Of a stretch of 34,770 nucleotides of DNA, positions 32,584-34,770 are shown in pieces. A program made the position numbers and the translations under genes. How positions within the stretch are numbered: the stretch's first letter is position 1; each line of letters begins with the position of its first letter. Source of the stretch: an uncultured bacterium (GTDB lineage: Bacteria; Vulcanimicrobiota; CADAWZ01); contig CASEKF010000009.1 in assembly GCA_949288455.1 (NCBI GenBank), forward strand, positions 1-34,770, written 5' to 3'. Below the pieces are notes generated by a model. It ran no database searches. It had not been told where the DNA came from and saw only the letters and a list, made by a program, of their open reading frames with translations.

Positions 32584-33579
32584 TTAGTAAAACGAAGAGA
32601 ACTCGTTTGCGATCAACGTATACATTAAATCTTTTATTTCCCTCGGCGTATGAGCGTTTCCAAGAACCCACATCAATTTTACAAGAGCGGCTTCAACAGT
32701 CATATCATAAGCTAACACGGCTCCCATTTTTTTTAACAGCCTGCCGGAGGGATAAATATCCTCGGTATAGCCGTATTCGCATTGCGAGGTTACGACTATC
32801 GCAACGCCTTTCTCTATAGCGCGCTTTATTGGAGGAATCAAAGATTTTTCGCCAATCGGAATATTTCCGGTGCCAAAACTCTCAAGAACAATTCCCTTAT
32901 AGCCCATATCGACAATTCTATCTATAATTTCCGGAGACATACCCGGGTAAATCTTTAAAAGATAAACTTCCGTAACTATATTTTTTCGCAAAACTGGTCT
33001 AGCGTTGCTTCTCCTAACGCCTTCTTTGGTAAGATTCAAGCGAACGCCGGCATGACCTAAAGGATCTTGAGAAAAAGTGCCAAAAGCGTTAATGTCAAAT
33101 CCGCTTATCTTTTTTGTCCTATTAGCCCTCAACAAAGAAGTTCCAAAGAAAATGCAAACCTCGGCTATATCCATTAAGGCGTATCTAAAAGAATATATTA
33201 AATTATTTCTGGCGTCGCTTCCCAACGGACTTGACAAAGGGATCTGAGAACCGGTAAATATTACGGGTTTACCGAGATTTGTCAGAAGAAAAGACAGAGC
33301 GGACGCCGTGTACACCATCGTATCTGTGCCATGCACAACGACAAAACCTTCGTATTCATCGTAAAGATCATATATTTTTTCAGCTATAGCTATCCAATTT
33401 TCAGGCTTCATCTCCACGCTGTCAAGATTAGTTAACTGAAAAGCGTCTATATCGGCGATCTGCTGAAGTTCCGGAACAGCCGCTAAAAGCTCTTCGGCTA
33501 AGGCAAGATCAGATAAAGTCTCGCTATCCATAGCTATTGTGCCGCCGGTACAAATACAAAGAATTTTTTTCTTCGTCAT
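32584..33579 (-). CDS. ansA: L-asparaginase, type I (cytoplasmic)
   Basis: Hydrolyses asparagine to aspartate and ammonia. 331 residues with no signal peptide. The first catalytic Thr is in CTGGTIAM (Thr14), the second in VVHGTDTM (Thr85-Asp86). The conserved GSQIPLSSPLGSDARNNL region follows. Two related possibilities are GatD of the archaeal tRNA amidotransferase, which has an extra N-terminal domain absent here, and glutaminase-asparaginases. Its ATG overlaps the bfn stop codon by four bases. Confidence 0.92.
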   Translation of the reverse strand: MTKKKILCICTGGTIAMDSETLSDLALAEELLAAVPELQQIADIDAFQLTNLDSVEMKPENWIAIAEKIYDLYDEYEGFVVVHGTDTMVYTASALSFLLTNLGKPVIFTGSQIPLSSPLGSDARNNLIYSFRYALMDIAEVCIFFGTSLLRANRTKKISGFDINAFGTFSQDPLGHAGVRLNLTKEGVRRSNARPVLRKNIVTEVYLLKIYPGMSPEIIDRIVDMGYKGIVLESFGTGNIPIGEKSLIPPIKRAIEKGVAIVVTSQCEYGYTEDIYPSGRLLKKMGAVLAYDMTVEAALVKLMWVLGNAHTPREIKDLMYTLIANEFSSFY

Positions 33580-34133
33580 TTCTCATTATCGTCCTGTGAT
33601 ATTTTTTCCGGACCTCCGTTGTCAAATCCTTTTAGAAAATCGCTAGGCTTAAGATTATCTATATATTTTCTAAGCATTTGCTTATCATGACCTTCTATAT
33701 CAATATCTCTGCCTTCCTGCTGTCCCGAAGCCTTTTTTGCAATTACGCTCTCTTCCATTATTATTCTATCTTCTACGTATATAGGAGCCTTTGTTCTTAA
33801 AGCGAGAGCTATGCTATCGCTAGGCCGAGCGTCTATCTCAGATGTTTTTCCGTCTTTTTCAATGATAATTTTCGCATAAAAAGTATTGTTCTGTATATCA
33901 TGTATCTGCACGCTTTGGACTTTCGCTCCTAAAGCGGAAATAATAGAAACCATAAGATCATGAGATAAAGGACGCGGAACTGAAGCTCCTTCAAGAGCCA
34001 AAGCTATAGCCGTCGCTTCAAAAGGCCCTATAAGGATAGGAAGATATTTACGCCCTTCAAGATCCCGAAGAATCACTACCGGATCATGCGTTAAAAGATC
34101 TATTCCAAGTTTATCTACAGACATTTTTTTCAT
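33576..34133 (-). CDS. Bifunctional nuclease domain protein (BFN, DUF151)
   Basis: 185 residues. The BFN/DUF151 domain (about 10-135) shows the family pattern VVILRDLEGRKYLPILIGPF, EATAIALALEG, RPLSHDLMVSIISALGA, FYAKIIIE, and EIDARPSDSIALALRTKAPI. Some members have RNase and DNase activity in vitro, but the true role in bacteria is unclear. The C-terminal 45 residues are charged and end in an acidic tail. AAGGTGGT precedes the ATG. It is first in the leftward operon and has a promoter 178 bases upstream. Confidence 0.9.
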   Translation of the reverse strand: MKKMSVDKLGIDLLTHDPVVILRDLEGRKYLPILIGPFEATAIALALEGASVPRPLSHDLMVSIISALGAKVQSVQIHDIQNNTFYAKIIIEKDGKTSEIDARPSDSIALALRTKAPIYVEDRIIMEESVIAKKASGQQEGRDIDIEGHDKQMLRKYIDNLKPSDFLKGFDNGGPEKISQDDNEK

Positions 34134-34317
34134 ATTTTTACCACCTTGTTATAAAATAAATATGAATTGAACGACTTCCAGAATCTACTTAAGAGGCTAA
34201 CTAACAAAAATAATATAACGAAAAAACTTATGATATAAACACATAAAAACTTAACGAAATAAATTCAAGACGCTTAAATTAAACTGCCGTATTATTAATA
34301 AATTAGAAGTTTATATG

Positions 34318-34346
34318 ATTGTATCATATATTTAATAAGAAGGCAA
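34318..34346 (-). promoter_or_regulatory. Sigma-70 promoter for the bfn-ansA-ctpA-hslU operon
   Basis: On the minus strand TTGCCT (34341-34346) and TACAAT (34318-34323) are exactly 17 bases apart, with TGA just before the -10 giving an extended -10 element. The start near 34311 leaves an A/T-rich leader of about 178 bases before bfn, in which I see no riboswitch or terminator pattern. It lies just past the rRNA terminator, so the operon is separate from the rRNA transcript. Confidence 0.65.
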
Positions 34347-34372
34347 ATTATACGACTTCTAAACTCTAAAAC

Positions 34373-34403
34373 AAAAAAGAGAGACCTTTTAAAAAGGCCT
34401 CTC
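34373..34403 (-). terminator. Rho-independent terminator of the rRNA operon
   Basis: Read leftwards: GAGAGGCC, loop TTTTTAAAA, GGTCTCTC, then six T (34373-34378). The 8-bp stem has one G-T pair. It begins about ten bases past the 3' end of 5S rRNA. Confidence 0.9.
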
Positions 34404-34413
34404 AAATTTTAAA

Positions 34414-34531
34414 TCCCGGCAGTTCTCTACTCTCCCAAATCGCTGCCGATTCAGTACCATCGAAGATGAAAAGCTTAACTGCTGTGTTCGGTATGGGAAC
34501 AGGTGGAACCTTTTCGCTAAAGCCGCCGAGA
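34414..34531 (-). rRNA. rrf: 5S ribosomal RNA
   Basis: About 118 bases. Read leftwards it contains GGTTCCACCTGTTCCCATAC and GAACACAGCAGTTAAGC, the universal 5S core, and ends GAGAGTAGAGAACTGCCGGG. The ends UCUCGGC and GCCGGGA pair to form the terminal helix, which sets the boundaries. The 95-base spacer between it and 23S rRNA (34532-34626) holds no tRNA. Confidence 0.95.
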
Positions 34532-34626
34532 TATATATAACATCACAATTAATAAATCAATAAGAATAAGACAAAACTAAATATACAAATAAGCCATGAA
34601 TACATCGTTAAAGAATGAGATACATA

Positions 34627-34770
34627 AATTCAATAATTATACGACTATTAGTATTAATACGCTCAACGTATCTCTACGATTACACGATTAACCTATATAC
34701 CTCGTAGTCTGCGAGGAGTCTTTACCTGATTTAACAGGAATCGATACCTTATCTTGGGGAAGGCTTCGCA
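34627..34770 (-). rRNA. rrl: 23S ribosomal RNA, 3' end only
   Basis: Only about the last 144 bases are in the window. Read leftwards: CTTCCCCAAGATAAGGTATC, ACTACGAGGTATATAGGTTAATCGTGTAATCG (trimmed in part), and GTATTAATACTAATAGTCG near the end, matching the 3' domain of bacterial 23S rRNA. The 3' end is estimated from the distance to ACTAATAG. The gene runs off the right edge, as is common where a contig breaks in an rRNA operon. Confidence 0.9.

Noticed and set aside
34532-34626. tRNA gene in the 23S-5S spacer
   Set aside because: The 95 bases are A/T-rich with no cloverleaf or TTCGA-type T-loop on either strand.

Overview
This window is bacterial, moderately AT-rich chromosomal DNA with dense, tightly spaced genes. 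Minus-strand genes occupy about 1-18544 and 26088-34770, and a plus-strand block lies between (18735-26073). There are no phage genes, insertion sequences, CRISPR arrays or tRNAs. The content is housekeeping plus a type IV pilus locus. It points to an uncultured-type bacterium that carries T4P ATPases, HslU, a DUF512 radical-SAM protein and a cmk-plsC-DUF512-der-plsY order reminiscent of Firmicutes and Synergistota. I cannot assign a phylum from this sequence alone. The left edge is a perfect 80-bp palindrome and the right edge cuts a 23S rRNA gene, so both look like contig ends.

Layout. 1-5700: a pilus locus transcribed leftwards (pilB, pilT, a 26-residue membrane peptide, pilC, a prepilin). 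The prepilin has its own near-consensus promoter, and its 3' end has undergone a degenerate tandem duplication. 5701-8144: recO-ruvX-udk-yqeG operon. 8285-11178: a PduL-DeoC fusion enzyme with a clear terminator, and a HEAT-repeat protein. 11179-12340: a zinc-ribbon/DUF2007 protein overlapping a signal-less class A beta-lactamase-fold hydrolase. 12549-18544: a metabolic cluster that runs into greA and lysS. It holds a class III aminotransferase, a SRPBCC protein, a cyanobacterial-AAR-like acyl reductase and its partner.

18735-26073 (plus): a pair of exported M16 peptidase subunits with complementary catalytic halves, then cmk, plsC, a DUF512 protein, der and plsY. 26088-34133 (minus): bfn, ansA, a nucleotidyltransferase-like unknown, a 57-residue zinc-finger protein overlapping it, ctpA, miaB, an exported unknown and hslU. 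34414-34770: 5S rRNA and the 3' end of 23S rRNA, followed by a terminator and then a promoter for the bfn operon.

The most interesting material is the reductase/aminotransferase cluster. The reductase aligns by motif with cyanobacterial acyl-ACP reductase, including its active-site cysteine, rather than with quinate dehydrogenase. With the aminotransferase and a hydrophobic-pocket SRPBCC protein it suggests an undescribed acyl thioester to fatty aldehyde to amine (aminolipid) pathway. The second is the PduL-DeoC fusion, which joins an acetaldehyde-producing aldolase to an acetyl-phosphate-forming enzyme. Function statements rest on motif recognition from memory; no database search was possible.
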